In this document: positions 44,263-53,732 of the stretch, in pieces
How the letters are laid out: each line of letters opens with the position of its first letter
Position numbering within the stretch: the first letter of the stretch is position 1
Source: Flavobacterium cerinum
GTDB lineage: Bacteria; Bacteroidota; Bacteroidia; Flavobacteriales; Flavobacteriaceae
Direction: 5' to 3'
NCBI RefSeq assembly: GCF_024496085.1
Contig: NZ_CP101751.1
Location: 558,001 to 622,000 of the forward strand
Length of the DNA: 64,000 nt
Translations under genes and position numbers: made by a program
The notes under the pieces: generated by a model
The model's database searches: none
The model's input: the letters and a program-made list of their open reading frames with translations, nothing else
Told to the model about the DNA's origin: nothing

Positions 44263-44751
44263 TTATCCCATTCCTTCGTTGCGCTGCTCTCTTTCATAAA
44301 AGGCATCTATCGAAAGTTTTTCCTGTTGCGAAGCCATTACCGCCAGTTGGTCACATCGCTCATTCTGAGGGTGATTACTATGTCCTTTTATCCATTTAAA
44401 ATCAACCTGATGCTTTCGGTAAATCTTTAGAAAACGCATCCACAAATCCGGATTTTTCTTTCCGGTAAAGTTTTTCTTTTCCCATCCGAAAACCCATCTT
44501 TTCAATACGGAATCCACTACATATTTGGAATCAGAAACAACGAGTACTCTGGTTCCTTGTATTTTTAATTTTTCCAAACCCACAATTACAGCCAGCAATT
44601 CCATACGATTATTGGTTGTAAGACGAAATCCTTCATAAAACTCTTTTTTATACGGTTTTCCTACCCATTCCAGGATTACACCATAACCGCCGGGACCCGG
44701 ATTTCCTTTTGCCGCGCCGTCCGTATATATATGTACTTCGTGAGAATGCAT
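44263..44751 (-). CDS. rnhA: Ribonuclease HI
   Basis: RNase HI cuts RNA in RNA-DNA hybrids. The 162-residue protein shows the four acidic metal ligands: Asp11 (YTDGAAKGNPGPGG), Glu51 (TTNNRMELLAV), Asp74 (VVSDSKYV) and the Asp of HPQNERCDQLA. The basic loop (WVFGWEKKNFTGKKNPDLW) typical of RNase HI is present. There is no N-terminal hybrid-binding domain. Its ATG abuts the purN stop codon, so the two are translated as a coupled pair. Confidence 0.96.
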   Translation of the reverse strand: MHSHEVHIYTDGAAKGNPGPGGYGVILEWVGKPYKKEFYEGFRLTTNNRMELLAVIVGLEKLKIQGTRVLVVSDSKYVVDSVLKRWVFGWEKKNFTGKKNPDLWMRFLKIYRKHQVDFKWIKGHSNHPQNERCDQLAVMASQQEKLSIDAFYEREQRNEGMG

Positions 44752-45315
44752 TTATTTACGCAATAAGTTTTCGATTACTTTCGGAAAGTGTTCGTGTTCT
44801 AACTCCTGAACTTTTGCCGCTACGGCTTCCGGAGTTGTACAATCGACTACCGAAACTTCAGCCTGAAATACAATACCTCCTTCATCATAATGTTCGTTAA
44901 CATAATGTATCGTTATTCCGGTTTTCTCCTCTCCGTTTTCAAGTATGGCGCGATGCACATTCATTCCATACATTCCTTTTCCTCCGTATTTCGGTAATAA
45001 GGCAGGATGAATGTTGATGATTTTTCCCGGATAATGTTCAATAATTGACTCCGGAAACTTCCATAAAAATCCGGCCAGGACAATTAAATCCGGTTGAATC
45101 GCGTTAATTTTTGTCAAAACCGTACCGTCAGAAAGTGAATTTCGATCGAAAAGAACAGTTGAAACGCCTAAATTTTCGGCTTTCTCCAGCACTTTTGCAT
45201 CCGGTTTATTGGAAAAAACAGCCGAAACAACCACCGAATCACTATTTTTAAAGTGTAAAATTATTTTTTCCGCATTGCTTCCCGAACCCGAGGCAAATAT
45301 GACAATCTTTCTCAT
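44752..45315 (-). CDS. purN: Phosphoribosylglycinamide formyltransferase
   Basis: PurN transfers a formyl group from 10-formyl-THF to GAR in purine synthesis. The 187-residue protein has IFASGSGSNAEKI at the N-terminus and the catalytic Asn/His of KIINIHPALLPKYGGKGMYG and Asp of YVNEHYDEGGIVFQ. It heads a two-gene unit with rnhA and is close to purF, but on a separate transcript. It is divergent from acpP. Confidence 0.96.
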   Translation of the reverse strand: MRKIVIFASGSGSNAEKIILHFKNSDSVVVSAVFSNKPDAKVLEKAENLGVSTVLFDRNSLSDGTVLTKINAIQPDLIVLAGFLWKFPESIIEHYPGKIINIHPALLPKYGGKGMYGMNVHRAILENGEEKTGITIHYVNEHYDEGGIVFQAEVSVVDCTTPEAVAAKVQELEHEHFPKVIENLLRK

Positions 45316-45430
45316 TTATCCTTTGTTTTTCAGACCGCAAAAAAAAGAATAATAAATGATATTAAACAGTTTTTGAGAGCCTTTTAAAATTAATTTTCTA
45401 TTTTCGTAGCTACATTTATTAACTAAAATG

Positions 45431-45459
45431 TTGTTTTAAAATAAAGTTTTTTATTTTTG
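45431..45459 (+). promoter_or_regulatory. Promoter of acpP
   Basis: TTG (45431-45433), 18 bases, TATTTTTG (45452-45459), 30 bases before the ATG; a strong match, as expected for a highly expressed gene. Confidence 0.8.
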
Positions 45460-45489
45460 CCAACAAATTAAATTTTAAAATTAAAGATT

Positions 45490-45726
45490 ATGTCAGACAT
45501 TGCATCAAGAGTAAAAGCGATTATCGTAGACAAATTAGGTGTTGACGAAAACGAAGTTGTAACGGAAGCAAGCTTCACTAACGATTTAGGAGCTGATTCA
45601 TTAGACACTGTTGAGCTTATTATGGAGTTCGAAAAAGAATTCGATATTCAAATTCCAGATGACCAAGCTGAAAACATTTCTACTGTTGGCCAAGCTATCT
45701 CTTACATAGAAGAAGCTAAAAAATAA
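45490..45726 (+). CDS. acpP: Acyl carrier protein
   Basis: The 78-residue acidic protein carries growing acyl chains on a phosphopantetheine arm attached to Ser37 in the [12 protein letters not shown] motif. Helices 1-4 and length match type II fatty-acid ACPs. It is followed by fabF, the usual partner, after a 191-base gap holding two hairpins. Confidence 0.98.
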   Translation: MSDIASRVKAIIVDKLGVDENEVVTEASFTNDLGADSLDTVELIMEFEKEFDIQIPDDQAENISTVGQAISYIEEAKK

Positions 45727-45739
45727 TAACCTCATTAAT

Positions 45740-45889
45740 CCCATGTGTTCCTCGTGAATACATGGGTGTTATTATTTTTCGACAGGTATTTGGTTAAGAA
45801 ATACACGGATTGGAAACAATCATAAAATATATTATCAAATTGCCCATGTTTCCTTTGGTTTATAAAAGAAAACAACATGGGTATTTTTG
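45740..45889 (+). promoter_or_regulatory. Twin complementary hairpins and possible fabF promoter
   Basis: Hairpin 1: CCCATGT (45740-45746)/ACATGGG (45760-45766). Hairpin 2: CCCATGTT (45843-45850)/AACATGGG (45874-45881), followed by TATTTTTG (45882-45889). The arms are interchangeable, so arm 1 could pair with arm 4. The T-rich end of hairpin 2 may act as an attenuator, while TATTTTTG also fits a -7 box for fabF, with TTTG 24 bases upstream (45854-45857). Either would set the ratio of acpP to fabF message. Confidence 0.5.
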
Positions 45890-45917
45890 TTTAAATTGAA
45901 ACTATAAAATTGAACGT

Positions 45918-47171
45918 ATGAAATTAAGACGAGTTGTAGTAACAGGATTAGGTGCACTTACTCCTATTGGAAACAATATTCAGGAATACTGGAATGGTCT
46001 TATTACTGGTGTAAGCGGAGCCGCTCCGATTACTTATTTTGATGCATCTAACTTCAAAACACAATTTGCCTGCGAATTAAAAGGTTTTAATGTTGAGAAT
46101 TTCATAGATCGTAAAGAAGCTCGAAAAATGGACCGTTATGCACAATATGCAATGGTATCATCTGAAGAAGCGGTTAACGATGCTAATTTCAATTTTGATA
46201 AATTAGACAAAGACAGAGTAGGTGTAATCTGGGGATCCGGAATTGGCGGTTTGGAAACGTTCCAACAGGAAGTTACTGATTTTGCCAAAGGAAACGGAAT
46301 CCCTAAATTCAATCCTTTCTTTATCCCTAAAATGATTGCTGATATTGCCGGTGGTCATATCTCAATTAAATACGGTTTCAGAGGTCCTAACTTTACAACG
46401 GTTTCTGCCTGTGCTTCCTCTACAAATGCCCTTATCGATGCGTTTAATTACATTCGTTTAGGTCATGCTGATGTGATGGTAACAGGAGGTTCTGAAGCTG
46501 CTGTAACGATTGCCGGAATGGGTGGTTTTAATGCCATGCATGCCTTATCAACCCGAAATAACGATCCGAAAACGGCTTCCCGTCCGATGGACAAAGACCG
46601 TGAAGGTTTTGTTTTAGGTGAAGGTGCCGGTGCCTTGATTTTAGAAGAATATGAGCACGCTGTGGCTCGTGGTGCCCGAATCTATTGCGAAATAGGTGGC
46701 GGTGGTATGTCAGCTGATGCGCATCATATTACAGCTCCGCATCCGGAAGGATTTGGTGCTAAAAATGTAATGCTAAACTGTTTACGCGATGCCGGTTTAC
46801 AACCTACCGATGTAGACGGTGTAAATATGCACGGAACTTCTACTCCGCTTGGGGATATCGCTGAAAGCAAAGCAATAGAGCACGTATTCAGTGAACATGC
46901 TTATACACTGAACCTGAACGCTACCAAATCGATGACCGGTCACTTACTAGGTGCTGCCGGAGCCATTGAGGCGATTGCTTCAATCCTTTCTATTGTACAC
47001 GGAATTGTTCCGCCAACCATCAATCATTTTACTGATGATGAAAATATCGACAGTAAATTAAACTTCACTTTTAACCAGGCTCAGAAAAGAGACATGAAAG
47101 TGGTTATGAGTAATACTTTTGGTTTTGGTGGCCACAATGCTTGCGTACTTGTAAAAAAATTGGACCTGTAG
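45918..47171 (+). CDS. fabF: 3-oxoacyl-[acyl-carrier-protein] synthase II
   Basis: FabF elongates acyl-ACP with malonyl-ACP. The 417-residue protein is a thiolase-fold KAS II: MKLRRVVVTGLGALTPIGNN at the start, active-site Cys165 in TVSACASSTNAL, and the two histidines in MHGTSTPLGD and ATKSMTGHLLGAAGA, plus the C-terminal SNTFGFGGHNACVLVKK. It follows acpP and is 7 bases before rnc, with which it is co-transcribed. Confidence 0.97.
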   Translation: MKLRRVVVTGLGALTPIGNNIQEYWNGLITGVSGAAPITYFDASNFKTQFACELKGFNVENFIDRKEARKMDRYAQYAMVSSEEAVNDANFNFDKLDKDRVGVIWGSGIGGLETFQQEVTDFAKGNGIPKFNPFFIPKMIADIAGGHISIKYGFRGPNFTTVSACASSTNALIDAFNYIRLGHADVMVTGGSEAAVTIAGMGGFNAMHALSTRNNDPKTASRPMDKDREGFVLGEGAGALILEEYEHAVARGARIYCEIGGGGMSADAHHITAPHPEGFGAKNVMLNCLRDAGLQPTDVDGVNMHGTSTPLGDIAESKAIEHVFSEHAYTLNLNATKSMTGHLLGAAGAIEAIASILSIVHGIVPPTINHFTDDENIDSKLNFTFNQAQKRDMKVVMSNTFGFGGHNACVLVKKLDL

Positions 47172-47178
47172 TCTTGTA

Positions 47179-47919
47179 ATGAGTATTATCAAAAAAATAT
47201 TTTCAAATTCCCGCTCTAATGAAGACGGGATTTTTTTTGATGAAGTTTCTAAAATACTAGGTTTCAAACCCTTAAACCTGAATCATTACCGAAAAGCCTT
47301 TACGCATCGTTCGATGAACAAGACCGATGATGAAGGTAATCCGATTAATTATGAACGCCTTGAGTTTCTGGGTGATGCCATGTTAGGATCGGTAATTGCA
47401 GCTCATTTATTCAACAAGGTTCCTACCGGTGATGAAGGTTATCTGACCAAAATGCGATCAAAAATCGTAAGTCGGGAACACCTTAATGAACTCGGAAAAG
47501 ATCTGAATCTGATCCGACATGTAGAAAGTAAAGTTTCCACGCAACATTTCGGAGAAAACATTCACGGCAACTTATTTGAAGCCTTGATCGGAGCCATTTA
47601 TCTTGACCGCGGTTTTACCTTTTGTGAAAAATTTATTCACAAAAAAGTAATCGTACCGTATGTTGACATTGCCAAACTGGAAGGAAAAGTAATCAGTTAC
47701 AAAAGCTTGCTAATCGAATGGTGTCAGAAAGAAAAGCATACTTTTCAATATGATGTTTTTGAAGATAACGGCAACGAAGGCATAAAATATTTCGGAGTAA
47801 AATTGAAAATCGACAATAAAATTGTAGCCAAAGCCCGGGCAACTTCCAAGAAAAAAGCAGAAGAAAAAGCCTCACAACGCGCTTATTTTGCTTACCAGGA
47901 AAAGATAAACAAAAAGTAA
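47179..47919 (+). CDS. rnc: Ribonuclease III
   Basis: RNase III cuts double-stranded RNA in rRNA and mRNA processing. The 246-residue protein has the catalytic motif ERLEFLGDAMLGSVIA, a second acidic site in NLFEALIGAIYLDRGF, and a C-terminal dsRNA-binding domain (YKSLLIEWCQKEKHTFQY to KKKAEEKASQRAYFAY). The acpP-fabF-rnc order is widely conserved. An N-terminal extension of about 20 residues precedes the nuclease domain. Confidence 0.96.
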   Translation: MSIIKKIFSNSRSNEDGIFFDEVSKILGFKPLNLNHYRKAFTHRSMNKTDDEGNPINYERLEFLGDAMLGSVIAAHLFNKVPTGDEGYLTKMRSKIVSREHLNELGKDLNLIRHVESKVSTQHFGENIHGNLFEALIGAIYLDRGFTFCEKFIHKKVIVPYVDIAKLEGKVISYKSLLIEWCQKEKHTFQYDVFEDNGNEGIKYFGVKLKIDNKIVAKARATSKKKAEEKASQRAYFAYQEKINKK

Positions 47920-48015
47920 ATCGGTTTCTTTGCTAAATTATCGTTAACAACTTTACTTTCCTGTTTTTTAAATCTTTAATGTAGTATCTTTACCATTGGA
48001 TTTTTCTCAAAAAAT

Positions 48016-48501
48016 ATGGCTATTCACAAACTACTGATTAACGATTTTATTTCTGAAGATTATGAATTGATCGCAATTCATTCGACGCTGGAAGATTATC
48101 GGTTAGCCTATTTTATTAACCAGAAGCTCCCCGTAACATTCGAAAAGAGCAGCAAGGATATCGGTATTCAGGTACCGGAAGGCCATAGCCATTTTACCCG
48201 GTTTATTTTTGATGACGAAGCCCATGAATTATTCTGGAATCTGATTCCGAATAAAACAACGTTGGTAACCCGACAAACGAAAGCCACATCCCTTTTTGAG
48301 GAAACGGAATTTGATATGGCCACAAACATTTTCCTTCTTCCGGAGCTCAAAAAAGTGGATTATATTATAAAAATTGAAAATACAGACGATTTTTTCGACC
48401 TGGATCAACTGATTGATGAGTTATTAACGATCAAACAAATTACCATGGCGTATAAAATCGAACAGAATAAACTAAAATCGAAAAATAATTTAATTTTCTA
48501 A
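48016..48501 (+). CDS. IPExxxVDY-family protein
   Basis: The 161-residue protein carries the motif LLPELKKVDYIIKIE near residue 112, a close variant of the signature that names the Bacteroidetes IPExxxVDY family. Function is unknown. The N-terminal segment (EDYELIAIHSTLEDYRLAYFINQKL) is also family-like. It lies between rnc and pyk, 5 bases before pyk, an arrangement that suggests co-transcription with the glycolytic gene. Confidence 0.88.
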   Translation: MAIHKLLINDFISEDYELIAIHSTLEDYRLAYFINQKLPVTFEKSSKDIGIQVPEGHSHFTRFIFDDEAHELFWNLIPNKTTLVTRQTKATSLFEETEFDMATNIFLLPELKKVDYIIKIENTDDFFDLDQLIDELLTIKQITMAYKIEQNKLKSKNNLIF

Positions 48502-48506
48502 TACCA

Positions 48507-49937
48507 ATGCTGACAAGAAAAAAGACAAAAATCGTAGCGACACTTGGCCCTGCTTGTAGTACAAGAGAAGTGATCAAAGAGATGATTGATGCAGGAGTAA
48601 ATGTGTTCCGAATTAATTTTTCCCATGCTGATTATACTGATGTTAAAGAACGTATAGACATTATTAGAGGACTAAACGAAGAATTCGGCTATACGACTTC
48701 CATCCTTGCCGATTTACAAGGCCCTAAACTTCGTGTAGGCGTTATGAAAGAAGATGTTGTCGTAAGCAAAGGCGATACAATTACTTTTACAACGGCCGAA
48801 GATATTCTGGGAACATCCGAAAGGGTATATATGAACTACAAAGAGTTCCCTAAAGATGTTAATCCGGGTGAACGTATTCTTTTGGATGACGGTAAACTTA
48901 TTTTTGAAGTGCTGGAAACCGATAAAAACACGGAAGTTAAAACCGTTGTAATTCAAGGTGGTCCGTTAAAATCGAAAAAAGGAGTTAACCTACCGAATAC
49001 CAAAGTTTCATTGCCTGCTTTAACCGAAAAAGACATTCGCGATGCCCTTTTCGCTATTGAATGCAATGCCGACTGGATTGCCTTATCTTTTGTAAGAACG
49101 CCAAAAGATTTAGAAGATTTACAGGATTTAATTGCTGCTAATTCGGATCATAAAATTCCGATTATCGCTAAAATTGAAAAACCGGAAGCGGTAGAAAACA
49201 TCGATAAGATTGTCGCTTTTGCTGACGGACTTATGGTGGCCCGCGGTGATCTTGGTGTGGAAATCCCGGCTCAGGAAGTACCGTTAATTCAGAAAAAACT
49301 GGTACACCGTGCTAAAACGGCACGTATTCCGGTTATTATCGCCACTCAAATGATGGAAACGATGATTACCAGCTTAACGCCAACCCGTGCCGAAGTAAAC
49401 GACGTAGCCAATTCGGTTATGGACGGAGCCGATGCCGTTATGCTTTCCGGAGAAACATCCGTAGGTAATTACCCGGTACAGGTTATTGAAAAAATGACGC
49501 AGATTATTGAAAGCGTTGAGAATTCACCGCTTATCAAAGTTCCGCAAAACCCGCCATTGGTAAGAACCAAACGTTATATCACAAAATCTATTTGTTATCA
49601 CGCTGCATTAATGGCCAATGATATCGATGCTAAAGTTATTTCTACTTTAACAAATAGTGGTTATACTGCCTTCCAGATTTCGGCTTGGCGTCCTCATTCT
49701 CATATCCTGGTGTTTACATCCAATAAAAAAATTGTAACGCAATTGAGTTTGCTTTGGGGTGTTCATACGTATTACTACGATAAATTGGTTAGTACGGATG
49801 ATACGGTAGAAGATATTAACCGAATCTCAAAAGAAAAAGGTTTTGTAGAAGAAGGTGATATGCTGATCAATTTAGCCGCTATGCCGGTTATAGACAAAGG
49901 AATGGTCAATACCCTTAGAATTTCTCAAATCGTTTAA
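48507..49937 (+). CDS. pyk: Pyruvate kinase
   Basis: Pyk makes ATP and pyruvate from phosphoenolpyruvate. The 476-residue protein shows KTKIVATLGPACS at the start, the substrate-binding FRINFSHADY, the catalytic-Lys motif IIAKIEKPEAVENID, MVARGDLGVEIP, and ATQMMETMITSLTPTRAEVNDVANSV with the MLSGETSVGNYPV loop. The C-terminal regulatory domain is present and there is no extra PEP-utiliser domain. It is followed by a strong terminator. Confidence 0.97.
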   Translation: MLTRKKTKIVATLGPACSTREVIKEMIDAGVNVFRINFSHADYTDVKERIDIIRGLNEEFGYTTSILADLQGPKLRVGVMKEDVVVSKGDTITFTTAEDILGTSERVYMNYKEFPKDVNPGERILLDDGKLIFEVLETDKNTEVKTVVIQGGPLKSKKGVNLPNTKVSLPALTEKDIRDALFAIECNADWIALSFVRTPKDLEDLQDLIAANSDHKIPIIAKIEKPEAVENIDKIVAFADGLMVARGDLGVEIPAQEVPLIQKKLVHRAKTARIPVIIATQMMETMITSLTPTRAEVNDVANSVMDGADAVMLSGETSVGNYPVQVIEKMTQIIESVENSPLIKVPQNPPLVRTKRYITKSICYHAALMANDIDAKVISTLTNSGYTAFQISAWRPHSHILVFTSNKKIVTQLSLLWGVHTYYYDKLVSTDDTVEDINRISKEKGFVEEGDMLINLAAMPVIDKGMVNTLRISQIV

Positions 49938-49945
49938 TAAATGCA

Positions 49946-49975
49946 AAAAGCTATCCTTAAGGATAGCTTTTTTTA
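49946..49975. terminator. pyk terminator
   Basis: AAAAGCTATCC (49946-49956), loop TTAA, GGATAGCTTTT (49961-49971), then TTT. It can also end dinB, which converges from the right. Confidence 0.9.
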
Positions 49976-49993
49976 TATTGTTTAGCATTACTT

Positions 49994-51076
49994 TTAAAAA
50001 TCAAACTTTAACTGTACAACAACCGCCTTTTTCACTTCCGTATTCAGGTTTCCGAGCGATATTCCTAATAATCGTACAGAGTCTTTCATCTTTTCCTGAT
50101 ACAACAACTCTTTTGCCGTTTCGAGAATCAAACTTTTGTCGGCAACAAAATAAGGCAAAGTCTTACTTCTGGTTTGTAGCGTAAAATCGGAATATTTAAT
50201 TTTTAAAGTAATTGTTTTTCCGGCCAGTTTATACGGCTTCATTCTTCTTTCCAATTCTTTTGCAATATTTTCCAGTTTTTCGACCATAAAGATCTCGGAA
50301 GACAAATTGACATTAAAAGTCCTTTCCGCTCCTACCGATTTTAATGTTCGATCCGGCTTAACAGCACTATTATGAATTCCGCGTACGATATTATAATAAT
50401 GCGTACCGCTTTTCCCAAAGTGCTCTTCCAGATATTCCAGCGATTTTGCTTTTAAATCTTTCCCTGTAAATATTCCGCTTTGGTACATTTTTTCGGCCGT
50501 TACTTTTCCTATTCCGTAAAACTTTTTAATATCAAGCTCTTCCAGAAATTGTACTACTTCTTCCGGATTAATCGTTTTTTGTCCGTTTGGTTTATTGTAA
50601 TCACTAGCAACCTTAGCTAAAAACTTATTGATCGAAATTCCCGCAGAAGCCGTTAGTCCGATTTCATCAAAAATTCGTTTTCGGATTTCCTGTGCGATTA
50701 ATGTTGCACTTGGATTTCCTTTTTTATTTTCAGTTACATCCAGATAAGCTTCATCCAGCGAAAGGGGTTCCACCAGATCCGTATAATCATAAAAGATCTT
50801 ACGGATTTTTTTTGAGATTTCTTTATACCGATCAAAACGAGGGCGTACAAAAATCAGTTCCGGACAATTTTTTCGCGCCATATAACCGCTCATTGCACTT
50901 CGTACTCCAAATTTTCGCGCTTCATAACTCGCTGCTGAAACCACTCCTCTGATTTCACTTCCGCCTACCGCAACCGGCTTTCCCTTAAGTTCAGGATTAT
51001 CCATTTGTTCTACAGACGCATAAAAAGCATCCATATCTACGTGGATAATTTTTCTGAAATTCGGGGGCGTTTCCAT
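49994..51076 (-). CDS. dinB: DNA polymerase IV (Y-family)
   Basis: DinB copies past damaged bases. The 360-residue protein has the palm motif IIHVDMDAFYASVEQ, the second catalytic motif EPLSLDEAYLDVTENKKG, two HhH segments in the thumb (FYGIGKVTAEKM), and the little-finger domain (KSVGAERTFNVNL, LKIKYSDFTLQTRSKT). The C-terminal KLDF-like end (VVQLKFDF) may be the beta-clamp-binding peptide. No LexA box was identified upstream. It converges with pyk. Confidence 0.95.
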   Translation of the reverse strand: METPPNFRKIIHVDMDAFYASVEQMDNPELKGKPVAVGGSEIRGVVSAASYEARKFGVRSAMSGYMARKNCPELIFVRPRFDRYKEISKKIRKIFYDYTDLVEPLSLDEAYLDVTENKKGNPSATLIAQEIRKRIFDEIGLTASAGISINKFLAKVASDYNKPNGQKTINPEEVVQFLEELDIKKFYGIGKVTAEKMYQSGIFTGKDLKAKSLEYLEEHFGKSGTHYYNIVRGIHNSAVKPDRTLKSVGAERTFNVNLSSEIFMVEKLENIAKELERRMKPYKLAGKTITLKIKYSDFTLQTRSKTLPYFVADKSLILETAKELLYQEKMKDSVRLLGISLGNLNTEVKKAVVVQLKFDF

Positions 51077-51117
51077 AAAGTAAATGTAGTACTGTTTTGA
51101 TCAAAAAAGCAACAAGA

Positions 51118-53166
51118 TCAGGAAGCATTTTCCTCTTCCTTTTTATCCTTTACAGGTAGGAAAAAAGATAACGGACGCTTTTTAAAATGTCCCCAGATGG
51201 CTTTATTTAACAAATAAATTTCCGATGCCGGTATGTTTCGGGAACGAAAAGCCAAACCGAGTGATAATGCAAAACTGACGATAAAGTTCATAAAACCGAT
51301 AATCCCGATTCCTAATATACTCCAGCTAATCATCCAGAGATCTACTTTAAAATCGGTACCATATAAGCCCAATGCAAAATTTCCGCTGGCAAAAGTGATG
51401 TGACGGATATCCAGATTTAGTCCTAAAAAGATTCCTATTGAAGCCGTACTTCCCAGGAAAATACCAAACCAACCGTTTGAAACAACTCCCGCCCAATTAT
51501 GCTCAAACCAATTCGCTATTTTTTTGGTTTTTTCAGCTCCTAAACTCATCTTTAAAAAAGGATGTTCCTGAATACGGTAATATACCTGATTGTGTTTATT
51601 TCGATTGGAAATACTACCGGAAATAATCCCGGACAAAAACAGGAATACACCGGCAATCGAAGCGTGAAAAATAGCCGGTGAATAAACCGGATTCAAATCA
51701 CCTAAAAGCTTTGGCCATTTCGTTTCAGCAATATTATAATCGAATGCCTGATCAATTAACCATATTCCCAGTAAAGAAACCGGAAATGCCATTACTACGT
51801 TTCCGACAAATGCAATAAACTGCGAACGGAATAATCGTGCAAATAACCGTGCGAACGAACTGTGTTTATTGGCTGCTTCTCCTTTCTTTTTCATCCCTTT
51901 TTCCAGCGCCTGAATAATCGTAGCCGCCGTCATTGCCGGTTGTTTGGTCGCTAGTGTAAATCCGCATAAATAGATCGCTATAAATCCTAACGAATAGTTT
52001 AAACTATATAGAAAAGCATGTCCGAATGCGCTGGTTTCAATTTTAGAAAACAATAATTTGATGATACACAATATCCCAACGATAAAACCTCCGCCTAACG
52101 CCGCTTTTAACATTCCGAAATATTCTTTCGGGCTTTCGGTGATATAATGTTCCCCTGTTTTTGCCGTATGTTGTGTAATCTCATAAGACAACAACTGTGT
52201 GCTTTCATTAATCAGCTGACCGACATTGTTTTTGTAGCAGTTAAACTTGATCAACTCTAAAGCCAATTGTATTGTATTCTGTTTTTTATCTTCCTCTTTG
52301 TTAACGACAAGAAAAGGAATCAATATTTTCATACGATGCAATTGCTGACGGATTCGGAGTAAACTCTGATTTACTTTAATCGAGATTCCGTATTTCGAAC
52401 TATTAGCAAAAGCTTTATCTACGTATTCTTCACACTGCCGGTGTAATATCAACAATTGTTTATACAATAAATCATCGGATGTGATTGCATGTTGCTCACC
52501 GGTTCGGATTTTTTCGATAATTTCCTGTAGTTCTTTTTCAAAAGCGGCAAACGGACTATCAAACTGACTGTATTCCGGAACCATCTTGATCACATCGTTT
52601 TCCATGGCTCTTCCGCTCATACGCTGCGGAACCAGATTCATTACATTGAGTAATTCTGATAACGGTGTTTTTTCCTTTACCGAAACATAAATATCGCGAA
52701 AAGAAAGCAGATCATATAATTGCAACAGTTCTTCCGTCGGTATTTTTTCAATCCAAACAGCATCCGAATTCAGATAGAAAACCTGGTTCAGAATGTATTG
52801 TAAAGTATCTTTTTTGGGCTGATACGGCAAAATCTTGGCCAGCAATCTTTTTTTCACTTCAAAAAGAAAGTCAGCATCCTGTAAGATCGCAGCATCAGAC
52901 AACATCCGGCTAAATTTTCGTTCTTTAAACAATTGTGCCAGATAGTGCAGTAACAATTCTCTTTTATCCGGGTTTTCCCTTAGAAAAAAAAGTAGTTTTT
53001 CAATAGAAACCACCTTTTGATTTTGCGGTTTTTTAGGCCGGAAAAGATGGACCAGATCCACCAAAAAGTGTAAGCTATCTTCAGAGACATACTGCTGGTT
53101 CTCAAAATGTTTATCAAATAGTGTTTCTATTGTTGTTTTTGATTGTAGCTTATGTCTTAAATTCAT
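51118..53166 (-). CDS. Gcr-type 'site-specific recombinase' family membrane protein
   Basis: The 682-residue protein has a helical soluble N-terminal half (about 1-340) and a C-terminal half with roughly seven hydrophobic segments (about 355-660), including GMLKAALGGGFIVGILCIIKLL, LGFIAIYLCGFTLATKQPAMTAATI, a FARLFRSQFIAFVGNVVMAFP segment and a SWSILGIGIIGFMNFIVSFALSL segment. This matches the SpecificRecomb (Gcr) family from memory. The name comes from a Neisseria pilin-variation report; the membrane-rich architecture looks unlike tyrosine or serine recombinases, and the real role may be different. It is 41 bases upstream of dinB on the same strand. Confidence 0.78.
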   Translation of the reverse strand: MNLRHKLQSKTTIETLFDKHFENQQYVSEDSLHFLVDLVHLFRPKKPQNQKVVSIEKLLFFLRENPDKRELLLHYLAQLFKERKFSRMLSDAAILQDADFLFEVKKRLLAKILPYQPKKDTLQYILNQVFYLNSDAVWIEKIPTEELLQLYDLLSFRDIYVSVKEKTPLSELLNVMNLVPQRMSGRAMENDVIKMVPEYSQFDSPFAAFEKELQEIIEKIRTGEQHAITSDDLLYKQLLILHRQCEEYVDKAFANSSKYGISIKVNQSLLRIRQQLHRMKILIPFLVVNKEEDKKQNTIQLALELIKFNCYKNNVGQLINESTQLLSYEITQHTAKTGEHYITESPKEYFGMLKAALGGGFIVGILCIIKLLFSKIETSAFGHAFLYSLNYSLGFIAIYLCGFTLATKQPAMTAATIIQALEKGMKKKGEAANKHSSFARLFARLFRSQFIAFVGNVVMAFPVSLLGIWLIDQAFDYNIAETKWPKLLGDLNPVYSPAIFHASIAGVFLFLSGIISGSISNRNKHNQVYYRIQEHPFLKMSLGAEKTKKIANWFEHNWAGVVSNGWFGIFLGSTASIGIFLGLNLDIRHITFASGNFALGLYGTDFKVDLWMISWSILGIGIIGFMNFIVSFALSLGLAFRSRNIPASEIYLLNKAIWGHFKKRPLSFFLPVKDKKEEENAS

Positions 53167-53261
53167 GGGCCTGTTTTTGTAAATTATTCAACGGCAAAAT
53201 TACGATCCGAGAGCCATAATTTTCTTAACTTGCTCCTAATTTATATTAATTTCTCCAAAAA

Positions 53262-53732
53262 ATGCAGGAAATCGAGCGAAAGTTTTTAGTCAAATCCGAG
53301 TCTTTTATAACCGAATCACAAGGTCATAACCGAATTGTACAAGGGTATCTTAATTCCGATCCGGAAAGAACCGTACGTATTCGTATTAAAGGTAATAAAG
53401 GTTTTCTAACCATAAAAGGCAAAGGTAACGATAGCGGAACTACTCGCCTGGAATGGGAAACTGAAATTCCTGTTTCGGATGCAGAAAAACTACTTCCTCT
53501 TTGTGAAAAAGGAATGATTGATAAAGTGCGTTATGACATTCGAAAAGGGAATCACCTATTTGAAGTCGACATTTTTTTCGGAGAAAACGAAGGTTTGATT
53601 ATCGCCGAAGTCGAGCTACAATCGGAAAACGAATCCTTTGAAAAACCCGAATGGCTAGGAGCCGAAGTAACCGGTGATGAACGGTATTACAATGCTTACT
53701 TAAGTAACAATCCTTATAAAAACTGGAAATAA
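53262..53732 (+). CDS. CYTH-domain protein (triphosphate tunnel metalloenzyme-like)
   Basis: The 156-residue protein begins with the ExExK signature (MQEIERKFLV) and has the alternating charged strands of the tunnel: RTVRIRIKGNKGFLTIKGKG, RLEWETEIP, KVRYDIRKGNHLFEVDIFFGEN and IAEVELQSENE. Related enzymes hydrolyse inorganic triphosphate or act as thiamine triphosphatases; which applies is not clear. Its stop overlaps the next ATG (TAATG), so the YciI-like lipoprotein gene is coupled to it. Confidence 0.92.
   Translation: MQEIERKFLVKSESFITESQGHNRIVQGYLNSDPERTVRIRIKGNKGFLTIKGKGNDSGTTRLEWETEIPVSDAEKLLPLCEKGMIDKVRYDIRKGNHLFEVDIFFGENEGLIIAEVELQSENESFEKPEWLGAEVTGDERYYNAYLSNNPYKNWK

Noticed and set aside
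51118..53166. Integrase or phage remnant, because of the 'site-specific recombinase' family name
   Set aside because: The protein is a multi-helix membrane protein; no att sites, tRNA target or phage genes are nearby.
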